Positions 37,211 through 46,391 of a stretch of 64,000 nucleotides of DNA are shown one piece after another. Every line of letters begins with the position of its first letter. Positions within the stretch are counted from its first letter, which is position 1. The notes under the pieces were generated by a model. The model was not told where the DNA came from. It saw only the letters and a list, made by a program, of their open reading frames with translations, and made no database searches. Made by a program: the position numbers and the translations under genes. The DNA is from Streptomyces wedmorensis (lineage in GTDB: Bacteria; Actinomycetota; Actinomycetes; Streptomycetales; Streptomycetaceae), in assembly GCF_000716445.1 (NCBI RefSeq), contig NZ_JNWK01000021.1, forward strand, positions 1-64,000, read 5' to 3'.

Positions 37211-39009
37211 CGCTTCTCCTGGTTCTCGCCGGACATCAGCCAGGCGTACTCCTGGCTGCTCCGCAGCAGTTCCTGGTGGGTGCCGACCGCCGCGATCCGG
37301 CCCCGCGACAGCAGCGCCACCCGGTCGGCGAGCATGACCGTCGACGGGCGGTGCGCCACGACCAGGGCCGTCGTCTCGCGCAGGACCTCCCGCAGGGCGG
37401 CCTCCACCCGGGCCTCGGTGTGCACGTCGAGCGCCGACAGCGGGTCGTCCAGGATCAGGAACCGGGGACGGCCGACGACCGCTCGCGCCAGGGCGAGCCG
37501 CTGGCGCTGGCCGCCCGAGAGGCTCAGGCCCTGTTCGCCGACCTGGGTGGCGGAGCCTTCCGGCAGCCGCCCGACGAAACCGTCCGCCTGGGCCACGCCC
37601 AGGGCGCGCTCCAGCTCCGGTTCCGCCGCGGTCTCCCCGGCACCCATGAGGACGTTCTCGCCGACGCTCGCGGAGAACAGTGTGGGCTCCTCGAAGGCCA
37701 TCGACACCAGGGTCCGCAGCCGCGCGCGCTCCATCAGGGCGATGTCCTCGCCGTCCAGCAGGATCCGGCCCCCGGTCGCCTCGTGAAGGCGGGGGACGAG
37801 CGCGGTGAGCGTCGTCTTCCCGGAGCCGGTGCCGCCGACGAGGGCGAGGGTCTCGCCGGGGCGGATGTGCAGGTCGACGCCGTCCAGGACGGGCGGGGCG
37901 TCGTCGGGCGCGTCGGGATAGCGGAACGTCACGCCCTCGAACCGCACCCCGCCGGGGCCGTCCTCCGTGGACGCCGTCGGCGACGCGGTGTCCGGCTCCT
38001 CCTCGGCGTCCATCACCTCGAAGTACCGCTCGGTGGCGGTCGCCGCCTCCTGGCTCATCGCGAGCAGGAAGCCGATCGACTCCACCGGCCAGCGCAGCGC
38101 GAGCGCCGTCGACAGGAACGCGACGAGCGTGCCCGCCGACAGGTCGCCGTCGGCGACCTGCACGGTGCCCAGGACGAGGGCCGCCCCGATGGCCAGCTCC
38201 GGTACGACGGTGATGACCGCCCAGATCATCGCGAGCAGCCGGGCCTTCACCAGCTCGGTCCCCCGCAGCCGCTCCGAGAGCGCCCGGAAGGACTCCGCCT
38301 GGCTGCGGTGCCGGCCGAATCCCTTGACGATCCGGATGCCGAGGACGCTCTCCTCCACGACCGTCGTCAGATCGCCGACCTGGTCCTGCGCCCGGCGCGC
38401 CACCGTCCCGTACCGGGTCTCGAACATCGAGCAGACGATCACCAACGGCAGCACGGGCGTCAGCAGCACCAGCCCGAGCGACCAGTCCTGGGCGATCAGC
38501 AGTACGTACCCAGCGAGAATGGTCACCCCGTTGACCAGCAGGAACGTCAGCGGGAAGGCCAGGAACATCCGCACCAGCATCAGGTCCGTCGTCCCGCGCG
38601 ACAGCAGCTGACCCGAGGCCCACCGGTCGTGGAACGCGATCGGCAGCCGCTGCAGCCTGCGGTACAGATCCGCCCGCATCCCCGCCTCGACCGCCGACAG
38701 CGGCCGCGCCACCAGCCACCGCCGGAACCCGAACAGCAACGCCTCCGCGACGCCCAGCAGCAACAGGTACAACGCCCCCCGCCACACGCCGCCCGGATCC
38801 CGCTCCGCGACCGGCCCGTCCACCATCCACTTGAGCACCAGTGGGATCACCAGCGACAGACACGACGCCACCACCGCCACCACGGCGGCCCCCAACCACC
38901 TCCCCCGCACGGGTCGCACGTACGGCCACAGGCGCAACAGGACGCGCACCGCCGACCGTTCCGGGGATTTCGGCGCACTCGCTGGGTTCACAGGCATCTC
39001 GGGCATCAT
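37207..39009 (-). CDS. ABC exporter half-transporter with degenerate ATPase site
   Basis: A 600-residue half-transporter. The membrane domain (about 20-320) is followed by an ATPase domain with Walker A GGTGSGKTT, signature SLSGGQRQR and H-switch VAHRPSTV. Walker B reads FLILDDPLSALD, so the catalytic Glu is Asp, and the Q-loop reads AFEEPTLF with Glu in place of Gln. That combination marks the degenerate nucleotide site typical of heterodimeric exporters such as TM287/288 or BmrCD. It is the first gene of the pair, and its stop overlaps the next start. An in-frame ATG four codons later is an alternative start. Confidence 0.93.
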   Translation of the reverse strand: MMPEMPVNPASAPKSPERSAVRVLLRLWPYVRPVRGRWLGAAVVAVVASCLSLVIPLVLKWMVDGPVAERDPGGVWRGALYLLLLGVAEALLFGFRRWLVARPLSAVEAGMRADLYRRLQRLPIAFHDRWASGQLLSRGTTDLMLVRMFLAFPLTFLLVNGVTILAGYVLLIAQDWSLGLVLLTPVLPLVIVCSMFETRYGTVARRAQDQVGDLTTVVEESVLGIRIVKGFGRHRSQAESFRALSERLRGTELVKARLLAMIWAVITVVPELAIGAALVLGTVQVADGDLSAGTLVAFLSTALALRWPVESIGFLLAMSQEAATATERYFEVMDAEEEPDTASPTASTEDGPGGVRFEGVTFRYPDAPDDAPPVLDGVDLHIRPGETLALVGGTGSGKTTLTALVPRLHEATGGRILLDGEDIALMERARLRTLVSMAFEEPTLFSASVGENVLMGAGETAAEPELERALGVAQADGFVGRLPEGSATQVGEQGLSLSGGQRQRLALARAVVGRPRFLILDDPLSALDVHTEARVEAALREVLRETTALVVAHRPSTVMLADRVALLSRGRIAAVGTHQELLRSSQEYAWLMSGENQEKR

Positions 39010-39234
39010 GTCCGACCATACGGTTCACCCCTGACACGTCTCATCCGGTTTTCCGGCCTCCGGAAGCGCCCCGGAGGCGTCCCGTCCCGCCCGGGAGGCT
39101 CCCCGGTCTCCCTCCCGGCACCGCCTCCGGCCCCGGCCGCCCCCCAGTCGTCTCCATCTCGCCGTCATCTATGGCAAGTTGGTGGCGAGAACCGGACGAC
39201 GGGAAGCGTCGGTGGAGATGACCGGGGGAGTGCG

Positions 39235-40206
39235 GTGTGGGTCCAGCGCTTCAGTACGGAGGAGGTGCCGGAGCGGGAGCGGTTCGGGTTCTGGCATGAC
39301 GCGATGGCGACGGCGCTGATCCCCACGGTGATGGGGAGCGAACACGCCGACGCGTTCCGGGCCGAGGCACGCGTCGTGGACCTGGGAGCCGTGCAGGTCA
39401 CGGCCCTGCGGTATCCGCCGCTCGTCACCCGGCGCACACCCCGGCTGATCCGCCGCGCCGACCCCGGCTACTACCAGGTGTCGCTGACCCTCAGCGGGGA
39501 GATGGCGATCTCGCAGGCGGGCCGGGACACCGCGTTCCGGGCCGGAGACCTGATGGTCTACGACTCGTCGCTGCCGTTCGTGGGTGTCACCCGGCACGCC
39601 ACGGGCCGCCTCGACCACATCGTGGCCCAGTTCCCGAAGGAGCTGCTGCCGCTGCCCGCGCGGGAGGCGGAGCGGGTCGTTGCCCTGCGGATGGACGGGG
39701 GGAGCGGGTTCGGACGGCTGCTCGCCGGGTTCCTGACGACGCTCGCCGCCGACCCGGGGGCCTTCCGCCCCGAGGAAGGGCCGCGTCTGACGACCGTGCT
39801 GATGGACCTGCTCGCCGGGGCCGCCGCGGCACGGCTCGACGCGGAGGCGGCCCCCGCGCCGGAGAGCCGGCGCCGGGCCCTGTTCCTGCGCACCCAGGAC
39901 TTCGTCCGCGGCCGTCTCGCCGATCCGGACCTCACGCCCGGGACCGTCGCCGCCGCGCACCACATCTCGGTGCGCTACCTGCACCGGCTCTACCAGGACG
40001 AGGGCCTCACCGTCGGCACGTGGATCCGTGACCTGAGGCTGGCCGGCGCGGCCCGGGACCTCGCGGACCCGGCCCTGCGCCGCACCCCCGTCCACGACAT
40101 CGCGGTCCGGTGGGGGTTCCGTCACCCCGCCGCGTTCAGCCGGGCCTTCCGCGCGGCCCACGGCCGCAGCCCCAGCGAGCACCGGGAGTGCGCGCAGAGT
40201 CAATGA
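39235..40206 (+). CDS. AraC-family regulator (AraC_binding_2 type)
   Basis: A 323-residue regulator. The N-terminal ligand/oligomerisation domain starts FSTEEVPERERFGFWHDAM and shows the family's RRTPRLIRRADPGYYQVSL-like stretch. The C-terminal AraC helix-turn-helix pair has [19 protein letters not shown] and WGFRHPAAFSRAFRAAHGRSP. GTG at 39235 follows GGGGGAG. It is divergent from the ABC exporter with 225 bp between them and convergent with glgX. A paralogue of the same architecture is at 56417-57433. Targets unknown; the ABC exporter is the nearest candidate. Confidence 0.87.
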   Translation: MWVQRFSTEEVPERERFGFWHDAMATALIPTVMGSEHADAFRAEARVVDLGAVQVTALRYPPLVTRRTPRLIRRADPGYYQVSLTLSGEMAISQAGRDTAFRAGDLMVYDSSLPFVGVTRHATGRLDHIVAQFPKELLPLPAREAERVVALRMDGGSGFGRLLAGFLTTLAADPGAFRPEEGPRLTTVLMDLLAGAAAARLDAEAAPAPESRRRALFLRTQDFVRGRLADPDLTPGTVAAAHHISVRYLHRLYQDEGLTVGTWIRDLRLAGAARDLADPALRRTPVHDIAVRWGFRHPAAFSRAFRAAHGRSPSEHRECAQSQ

Positions 40207-40388
40207 GCCGTGCGCCGTGGGCCAAAGACAGCGGCGACGGCCCCGCCCGACACTGTTCGGACGCGCGGGCCCGTCGCACGGGGGCTCAAGGGACGGCCCG
40301 CCGCACGGGTGCCCGTGTGGGCCGCGCCGCGGTCCACGGGGACGGGCGCCCTCGCTCCGCCCGGCCACCGCCGTCGCGCCGCGGTGGC

Positions 40389-40416
40389 CGGGCCGGGAGT
40401 GTCCTGCCCCGGCCCG
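40389..40416 (-). terminator. Terminator after glgX
   Basis: A 9-bp stem (CGGGCCGGG at 40389-40397, complement at 40408-40416) lies 10 bp beyond the glgX stop. The remaining 180 bp up to the AraC gene show no gene. Confidence 0.6.
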
Positions 40417-40425
40417 TCGCGGCCC

Positions 40426-42630
40426 TCACTCCCTGACGCGCAGCAGGACCGTCGACCGCGCGCCGACCGTGATCGTCCCGCCGCCCTCGTGGCGGGTGGC
40501 CGGGGGGCCGGACTGGTCCGTGCGCGCGGTGTCCACGACGAGTTCGTACGTAGCCGCCCACGGCGGACCCGGGAGGCGGAACTCCAGGGGGCGGGGGCCC
40601 GCGTGCAGGACGGCGAGGAAGCTGTCGTCGGTGATCCGCTCGCCGCGCTCGTCCCGGCCCGGGATGTCCCGGCCCGACAGGTAGAGGCCGAGCGTCGCGG
40701 TGGGCGCGTACCAGTCCCCTTCCGTCATCTCGGCGCCCTCGGCGGTGAACCAGGCCAGGTCCCGCAGCCCGTCCGCGCGCTGCGGGCGGCCGGAGAAGAA
40801 GGCCCTGCGGCGCAGCACCGGGTGGCGGTGGCGCAGCGCGAGCAGCCGGCGGGTCAGGGCGAGGAGCTGCGCCCGGTCCGGGTCGTCCGGCAGGGACCAG
40901 TCGAGCCAGCCGATCTCGTTGTCCTGGCAGTACGCGTTGTTGTTGCCGCCCTGGGTGCGGCCCGTCTCGTCGCCGGCGACGAGCATCGGCACCCCGGTGG
41001 ACAGCAGGAGGGTGGTGAGCAGGTTGCGCTGCTGGCGCAGCCGCAGGGCGTTGATCCCCGGGTCGTCGGTCTCGCCCTCCGTGCCGCAGTTCCAGGAGCG
41101 GTTGTCGTGGGTGCCGTCCCGGTTGCCCTCGCCGTTGGCCTCGTTGTGCTTGCGCTCGTACGTGACGAGGTCGCGGAGGGTGAAGCCGTCGTGCGCGGTG
41201 ACGAAGTTGACGGAGGCGTACGGCCGCCGCCCGCCCCAGGCGTACAGGTCGCTGGAGCCGGAGAGCCGGTAGCCGAGGTCCCGTACGTCGGGCAGCGCGC
41301 CCCGCCAGAAGTCCCGTACGGCGTCCCGGTAGCGGTCGTTCCACTCGGTCCACAGCGGTGGGAACGCGCCGACCTGGTAGCCGCCGTTGCCGACGTCCCA
41401 GGGCTCGGCGATGAGCTTGACCCGGCGGAGCACCGGGTCCTGGGCGATCACCGCGAGGAACGGCGACAGCATGTCGACGTCGTGCATGGAGCGGGCGAGG
41501 GCCGCCGCCAGGTCGAAGCGGAAGCCGTCGACGCCCATCTCCGTCACCCAGTACCGCAGCGAGTCGGTGATGAGCCGCAGCACCTGGGGCTGCACGACGT
41601 GCAGGGTGTTCCCGCAGCCCGTGTAGTCCGCGTACCGGCGGGCGTCGGACTGGAGCCGGTAGTAGCCGCGGTTGTCGATGCCCTTCAGGGAGAGGGTGGG
41701 GCCGAGCTCGCCGGCCTCCGCCGTGTGGTTGTAGACGACGTCGAGGATGACCTCGATCCCCGCCGCGTGCAGCGCCCGCACCATCCGCTTGAACTCGCCG
41801 ACCTGCTGGCCCGTCGTCCCGGACGAGGAGTAGCCCGCGTGCGGGGCGAAGTAGCCGACCGAGTTGTAGCCCCAGTAGTTGCGCAGCCCGCGCCGCAGCA
41901 GGTGGTCCTCGTGCGCGAACTGGTGCACCGGCAGCAGCTCGACCGCCGTCACCCCGAGTCCCGTGAGGTGCTCGATCGCCGCCGGGTGCGCGAGCCCCGC
42001 GTACGTGCCCCGCAGGTGTTCGGGGATGCCGGGGTGGAGCCGCGTGAATCCCTTGACGTGCAGCTCGTAGATGACCGAGTCCTGCCAGGGCGTCTTGGGC
42101 CTGCGGTCGTCCGACCAGTCGTCGTCGTCGTGGACGACGACCCCCTTCGGGACGTACGGGGCGGAGTCCCGCTCGTCGCGGACGGTGTCGGCCACGTGCT
42201 GCTGCGGCCAGTCCCTGACGTGTCCGTACGCCTCCGGGGGCAGCGCGTCGAAGTCGCCGTCGACGGCCCGCGCGTACGGGTCGAGGAGCAGTTTCGCCGG
42301 GTTCCAGCGGGCCCCCGTCCACGGGTCCCAGCGGCCGTGCACCCGGTAGCCGTACCGCTGCCCCGGACCGACGCCCGGCACGAAGCCGTGCCGGATCTCG
42401 TGGGTCAGCTCCGTCAGCGGCAGCCGCGTCTCCGTCCCGTCCTCGTCGAACAGGCACAGCTCCACGGCCTCCGCGCCGCCCGCCCACAGGGCGAAGTTGG
42501 TGCCCGTCACCCCGCCGGGTCCGACCCGGCAGCGGGCGCCGAGCGGCGTCGGCGCCCCCGGCCACACGGGTGGTCCTGTCCGCTCCAGGGCATGCTCGTG
42601 TACCGCCTCCTGCTCGGCTGCGCTCGACAC
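40426..42630 (-). CDS. glgX: Glycogen debranching enzyme GlgX/TreX type
   Basis: A 734-residue GH13_11 isoamylase-type enzyme cleaving alpha-1,6 branches of glycogen. A carbohydrate-binding beta domain (about 20-180) precedes the barrel. Catalytic residues are Asp373 in GVDGFRFDLAAALAR, Glu409 in LIAEPWDVG and the Asp in TAHDGFTLRD. The sequence NYWGYNSVGYFAPHAGY is a clear isoamylase signature. GTG at 42630 is preceded by GGGAGG eight bases upstream. It is monocistronic, divergent from the L,D-transpeptidase gene. With glgP at 25.8 kb it makes up the breakdown arm of the alpha-glucan cycle. Confidence 0.95.
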   Translation of the reverse strand: MSSAAEQEAVHEHALERTGPPVWPGAPTPLGARCRVGPGGVTGTNFALWAGGAEAVELCLFDEDGTETRLPLTELTHEIRHGFVPGVGPGQRYGYRVHGRWDPWTGARWNPAKLLLDPYARAVDGDFDALPPEAYGHVRDWPQQHVADTVRDERDSAPYVPKGVVVHDDDDWSDDRRPKTPWQDSVIYELHVKGFTRLHPGIPEHLRGTYAGLAHPAAIEHLTGLGVTAVELLPVHQFAHEDHLLRRGLRNYWGYNSVGYFAPHAGYSSSGTTGQQVGEFKRMVRALHAAGIEVILDVVYNHTAEAGELGPTLSLKGIDNRGYYRLQSDARRYADYTGCGNTLHVVQPQVLRLITDSLRYWVTEMGVDGFRFDLAAALARSMHDVDMLSPFLAVIAQDPVLRRVKLIAEPWDVGNGGYQVGAFPPLWTEWNDRYRDAVRDFWRGALPDVRDLGYRLSGSSDLYAWGGRRPYASVNFVTAHDGFTLRDLVTYERKHNEANGEGNRDGTHDNRSWNCGTEGETDDPGINALRLRQQRNLLTTLLLSTGVPMLVAGDETGRTQGGNNNAYCQDNEIGWLDWSLPDDPDRAQLLALTRRLLALRHRHPVLRRRAFFSGRPQRADGLRDLAWFTAEGAEMTEGDWYAPTATLGLYLSGRDIPGRDERGERITDDSFLAVLHAGPRPLEFRLPGPPWAATYELVVDTARTDQSGPPATRHEGGGTITVGARSTVLLRVRE

Positions 42631-42794
42631 CGTCCCGGCCTCCCGCGGCTCGTCGGGCTCGCATCCGCGGGAGCGGCGGCGTCCCGGCCGCCGCTCCCGC
42701 GCGTGGTTCTCCCCCTGTTCTGCCCGGACGGCCGTGCTCCCAACATGACCCGTACGGACGTTTCCCCTGGAGGGTGGCCGTCGTTGGGCCGAGC

Positions 42795-44012
42795 GTGAAT
42801 CGAGTATGGAAGCGGACGAGGTACGCCCTGGCGGTGGCGGGACTGATCGCCGGCCTCGCGGGCTGCACAGGCGCGGACGGCGGGGGAGGCCTCGACGTCT
42901 CCCTGCCCGGCAAGGCACGGGCCCCCGGCGACGTCATCCGGGTGAGCCCGGAGGACGGCAGCAAGGGGGTGGCGGCCGAGGGGCCGGTCGAGGTGAGGGT
43001 CGACAGCGGCCGCCTCGAACGGGTGACGGTCGTCCGGGTCGAGGACGCCCAGCGGACCCGGGTCGCCGGGGAGATCTCCGCGGACGGGCTGAGCTGGCGG
43101 CCCAAGGCCGAGACCCGGCTCGCGCTGTCCGCGAAGTACAGCGTGGACGCGGTCGCGCTCGACGCGCACGGGCGCCGCTCGGCCCGGCACACCACCTTCA
43201 CCACCGTGGTGCCGGAGAGCCGCTTCATCGGCTACTTCAAGCCGGAGAACCGTTCGACGGTGGGCACCGGCATGATCGTCTCCTTCGGCTTCAGCCGGCC
43301 CGTCGAGAACCGGGCCGAGGTCGAGCGGGCCATCCGCGTCACCTCGGTGCCGCCGGTGAAGGTGGTGGGCCACTGGTTCGGCAAGGAGCGGCTCGACTTC
43401 CGCCCCGCCGAGTACTGGCAGCCGGGCACCGAGGTCACCGTCGAACTCGGCCTGCGGGACGTCGAGGGGGCGCCGGGCGTGTACGGCATCCAGCGCAAGA
43501 CGGTCGGCTTCACCATCGGCCGCTCCCAGGTCTCCCTGGTCGACGCCGCCGCCCACACGATGGAGGTCCGCAGGGACGGCGAGGTCCTGGCCACCGTGCC
43601 GATCACCGCGGGCGCGCCGAAGACGACCACGTACAACGGGAAGATGGTCGTCACGGAGCTGTACGACGTGACGCGGATGGACGGCCGGACCGTCGGCTTC
43701 GGCGGCGAGTACGACATCAAGGACGTGCCGCACGCCATGCGGCTCACCGACTCGGGCACCTTCCTGCACGGCAACTACTGGGCCCCGGCCTCCACCTTCG
43801 GCTCCGCCAACGTCAGCCACGGCTGCGTGGGGCTGCGCGACGACAAGGGCGGCAGCGCCGACTCGCCCGCCGGCTGGTTCTTCGACCGGACGCTCATCGG
43901 CGACGTGGTGGAAGTGGTCAACTCCCGTGACCGCAAGGTCGCCCCCGACAACGGCCTCGGCGGCTGGAACCTGGACTGGACCGCCTGGAAGGCGGGCTCC
44001 GCCCTGACCTGA
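42795..44012 (+). CDS. L,D-transpeptidase lipoprotein (first of two paralogues)
   Basis: A 405-residue lipoprotein. The signal peptide has lipobox LAGLAGC; two Ig-like domains follow (about 40-260) and then the YkuD catalytic domain with HGNYW and the SHGCVGL active-site cysteine motif. It should sit outside the cell on the membrane and form 3-3 crosslinks in peptidoglycan. The start is uncertain: GTG at 42795 gives the best signal peptide but has no binding site; GTG at 42774 is the alternative, with GGAGG immediately beside it. The next gene is a close paralogue in the same direction, 164 bp on. It is divergent from glgX. Confidence 0.9.
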   Translation: MNRVWKRTRYALAVAGLIAGLAGCTGADGGGGLDVSLPGKARAPGDVIRVSPEDGSKGVAAEGPVEVRVDSGRLERVTVVRVEDAQRTRVAGEISADGLSWRPKAETRLALSAKYSVDAVALDAHGRRSARHTTFTTVVPESRFIGYFKPENRSTVGTGMIVSFGFSRPVENRAEVERAIRVTSVPPVKVVGHWFGKERLDFRPAEYWQPGTEVTVELGLRDVEGAPGVYGIQRKTVGFTIGRSQVSLVDAAAHTMEVRRDGEVLATVPITAGAPKTTTYNGKMVVTELYDVTRMDGRTVGFGGEYDIKDVPHAMRLTDSGTFLHGNYWAPASTFGSANVSHGCVGLRDDKGGSADSPAGWFFDRTLIGDVVEVVNSRDRKVAPDNGLGGWNLDWTAWKAGSALT

Positions 44013-44176
44013 CACGACGGCCATCCGCCCCTATCACGGCGACTGGGACTGAACGGTGACATACGCGAGGAACTTTCGTGTCCTACGGTGTGATTATCTA
44101 GCGCTGTGTGCGCGAGTGGATGCGCACGGGGGTGGGGCCGTGGCGGTTGCCAGGCCGTGCGAGGGGAGAAGACCAA

Positions 44177-45436
44177 GTGAACGGGCAGCCGATATCGGGG
44201 GCATCGGTAGGGGCGACGGGACGGCGCCGGCGCGGGGGCGTCCGGCTGCAGGCCCTGGCGGCGGGAGCGCTGCTCCTGGTGCTCACCGCCTGCGGCGGCG
44301 GCGGTGAGACCGGCGGCGGCACGGGGGGCCAGGGACCGGCCGCGCAGGGCGGCGGCAAGCAGGACAACGCGGCCTCCCAGGCGGTCGTGACGATCCTTCC
44401 GAAGGACGGCGCCGACGCGGTCGCCACCAGCGGCGCCCTCAAGGTCACCGCGACGCAGGGCAAGCTGACCACGGTCACGGTCGCCGACTCCAAGGGCACC
44501 GAGGTCGAGGGCAAGATCGCGACGGACGGCGCCAGCTGGACGCCCACCGCCCACCTGTCGGCGGGCACCCAGTACAAGGTCCACGCGATCGCGAAGGACG
44601 CGGACGGCCGCGAGTCGGCGAAGGACACCACCTTCACCACGCTCGTCCCGAAGAACACCTTCATCGGCCACTACACGCCGGAGGACGGTTCGACCGTCGG
44701 CGTCGGCATGCCGGTGTCCATCAACTTCACCCGGGGCATCACCGACCCGGAGGCCGTCGAGAAGGCCATCAAGGTGACGGCCGAGCCGGCCGTGCAGATC
44801 GAGGGCCACTGGTTCGGCAACGACCGCCTCGACTTCCGTCCTGAGAAGTACTGGGCCGCCGGCACCAAGGTGACCGTGCACCTCAACCTGGATGGCGTCG
44901 AGGGCCGCCCGGGCGTCTACGGCAAGCAGAAGAAGACGATCACCTTCACCATCGGCCGCCGTCAGGTCTCCACCGTCGACGCGAGCGCCAAGACCATGAA
45001 GGTCGAGCGCGACGGCGCCATCATCAAGACGCTGCCGATCACCGCGGGCGCCCCGTCCACGACCACGTACAACGGCCAGATGGTCATCAGCGAGAAGTAC
45101 AAGGTGACGCGCATGAACGGCGCCACCGTCGGCTTCGGCGGCGAGTACGACATCAAGGACGTGCCGCACGCGATGCGCCTGTCGAACTCGGGCACGTTCG
45201 TGCACGGCAACTACTGGGCCTCCTCGTCGACCTTCGGCAGCACCAACGTCAGCCACGGCTGCGTCGGCCTCCAGGACGCCCGCGGCGCGGGCGACAGCTC
45301 GACCCCGGCGGCCTGGTTCTACGACCGCTCGCTCATCGGCGACGTCGTCATCGTGAAGAACTCCAAGGACAAGCAGATCAAGCCGGAGAACGGCCTGAAC
45401 GGCTGGAACATGGACTGGTCGGAGTGGATCGCCTAG
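44177..45436 (+). CDS. L,D-transpeptidase lipoprotein (second paralogue)
   Basis: A 419-residue lipoprotein with lipobox LVLTACG, a Gly/Gln-rich linker, two Ig-like domains and a YkuD domain with HGNYW and SHGCVGL. It matches the upstream gene along most of its length, differing most in the linker, so the two arose by tandem duplication. The role is peptidoglycan 3-3 crosslinking. GTG at 44177 is preceded by GAGGGGAG. It ends at the strongest terminator in the window, which isolates it from the following gene. Having two copies may allow growth-phase or stress-specific expression. Confidence 0.93.
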   Translation: MNGQPISGASVGATGRRRRGGVRLQALAAGALLLVLTACGGGGETGGGTGGQGPAAQGGGKQDNAASQAVVTILPKDGADAVATSGALKVTATQGKLTTVTVADSKGTEVEGKIATDGASWTPTAHLSAGTQYKVHAIAKDADGRESAKDTTFTTLVPKNTFIGHYTPEDGSTVGVGMPVSINFTRGITDPEAVEKAIKVTAEPAVQIEGHWFGNDRLDFRPEKYWAAGTKVTVHLNLDGVEGRPGVYGKQKKTITFTIGRRQVSTVDASAKTMKVERDGAIIKTLPITAGAPSTTTYNGQMVISEKYKVTRMNGATVGFGGEYDIKDVPHAMRLSNSGTFVHGNYWASSSTFGSTNVSHGCVGLQDARGAGDSSTPAAWFYDRSLIGDVVIVKNSKDKQIKPENGLNGWNMDWSEWIA

Positions 45437-45456
45437 TCGATCCCGTCCTGAGCGAC

Positions 45457-45503
45457 CGCCGCGGGACCCGGTGCTGTGAGCAACAGCACCGGGTCCCGCG
45501 GCG
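45457..45503 (+). terminator. 21-bp perfect-stem terminator
   Basis: Arms at 45457-45477 and 45483-45503 are perfectly complementary over 21 bp with a 5-base loop. The hairpin starts 20 bp after the second L,D-transpeptidase stop and ends 25 bp before the enoyl-CoA hydratase start. Confidence 0.92.
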
Positions 45504-45527
45504 TTAACGGCCACTAACCTTCCTTCC

Positions 45528-46295
45528 ATGACTGTGAACCTCGAAGTCGCCGAAGGCGTCGGCACGATCCGCCTCGACCGTCCCCCGATGAACGCCCTGG
45601 ACATCGCCGTCCAGGACCGACTGCGCGAGCTGGCCCAGGAGCTGACCGACCGCGACGACGTGCGGGCCGTGGTCCTCTACGGAGGCGAGAAGGTGTTCGC
45701 GGCGGGCGCGGACATCAAGGAGATGCAGGTCATGGACCACGTGGCCATGGTCAAGCGGTCGCGTGCGCTCCAGGACGCCTTCACCGCCATCGCCCGCATC
45801 CCCAAGCCCGTCGTGGCCGCGATCACCGGTTACGCGCTCGGCGGCGGCTGCGAGCTCGCCCTCTGCGCCGACTACCGGATCGCCGCCGACAACGCGAAGC
45901 TGGGCCAGCCGGAGATCCTGCTCGGCCTCATCCCGGGCGCGGGCGGCACCCAGCGCCTGTCGCGGCTGATCGGCCCGTCCCGGGCCAAGGACCTCATCTT
46001 CACCGGCCGGATGGTGAAGGCGGACGAGGCGCTGACGCTCGGCCTGGTCGACCGGGTCGTCCCGGCGGCCGAGGTGTACGAGCAGGCGCACGCCTGGGCC
46101 GCCAAGCTGGCGCAGGGCCCGGCGGTCGCCCTGCGGGCCGCGAAGGAGGCGATCGACCAGGGGCTGGAGGCCGACATCGACACCGGCCTGGCCATCGAGC
46201 GCACCTGGTTCGCGGGCCTGTTCGCGACCGAGGACCGCGAGCGCGGCATGCGCAGCTTCGTCGAGGAGGGTCCGGGCAAGGCGAAGTTCGCCTGA
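45528..46295 (+). CDS. Enoyl-CoA hydratase/isomerase
   Basis: A 255-residue crotonase-fold enzyme adding water to trans-2-enoyl-CoA in fatty-acid beta-oxidation. The oxyanion-hole motif FAAGADIKEM and both catalytic glutamates are present: Glu109 in GGGCELALCAD and Glu129 in GQPEILLGLIPGAGGTQRL. The length is that of a stand-alone hydratase. It begins 25 bp after a strong terminator, so its promoter must overlap that hairpin or be very short. It is monocistronic, ending at its own terminator. The exact acyl chain is not predictable. Confidence 0.93.
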   Translation: MTVNLEVAEGVGTIRLDRPPMNALDIAVQDRLRELAQELTDRDDVRAVVLYGGEKVFAAGADIKEMQVMDHVAMVKRSRALQDAFTAIARIPKPVVAAITGYALGGGCELALCADYRIAADNAKLGQPEILLGLIPGAGGTQRLSRLIGPSRAKDLIFTGRMVKADEALTLGLVDRVVPAAEVYEQAHAWAAKLAQGPAVALRAAKEAIDQGLEADIDTGLAIERTWFAGLFATEDRERGMRSFVEEGPGKAKFA

Positions 46296-46330
46296 CACGT
46301 GACCTGACGGGTCATCGTGAAGGTGATCCG

Positions 46331-46362
46331 GCGGGGGCCGATTCCACCGGAACGGCCCCCGC
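46331..46362 (+). terminator. Terminator after the enoyl-CoA hydratase gene
   Basis: A 10-bp stem (GCGGGGGCCG at 46331-46340, complement at 46353-46362) 35 bp past the stop, just ahead of the next gene. Confidence 0.65.
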
Positions 46363-46391
46363 GGAGGGCTCCGTGCGGCCATGATGGGGGC

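Noticed and set aside
44069-44101. A sigma-E-like promoter before the second L,D-transpeptidase: GGAACTT at 44069-44075 and TCTAG at 44097-44101
   Set aside because: The spacer is 21 bp, longer than the roughly 16 bp expected, so it is not annotated.
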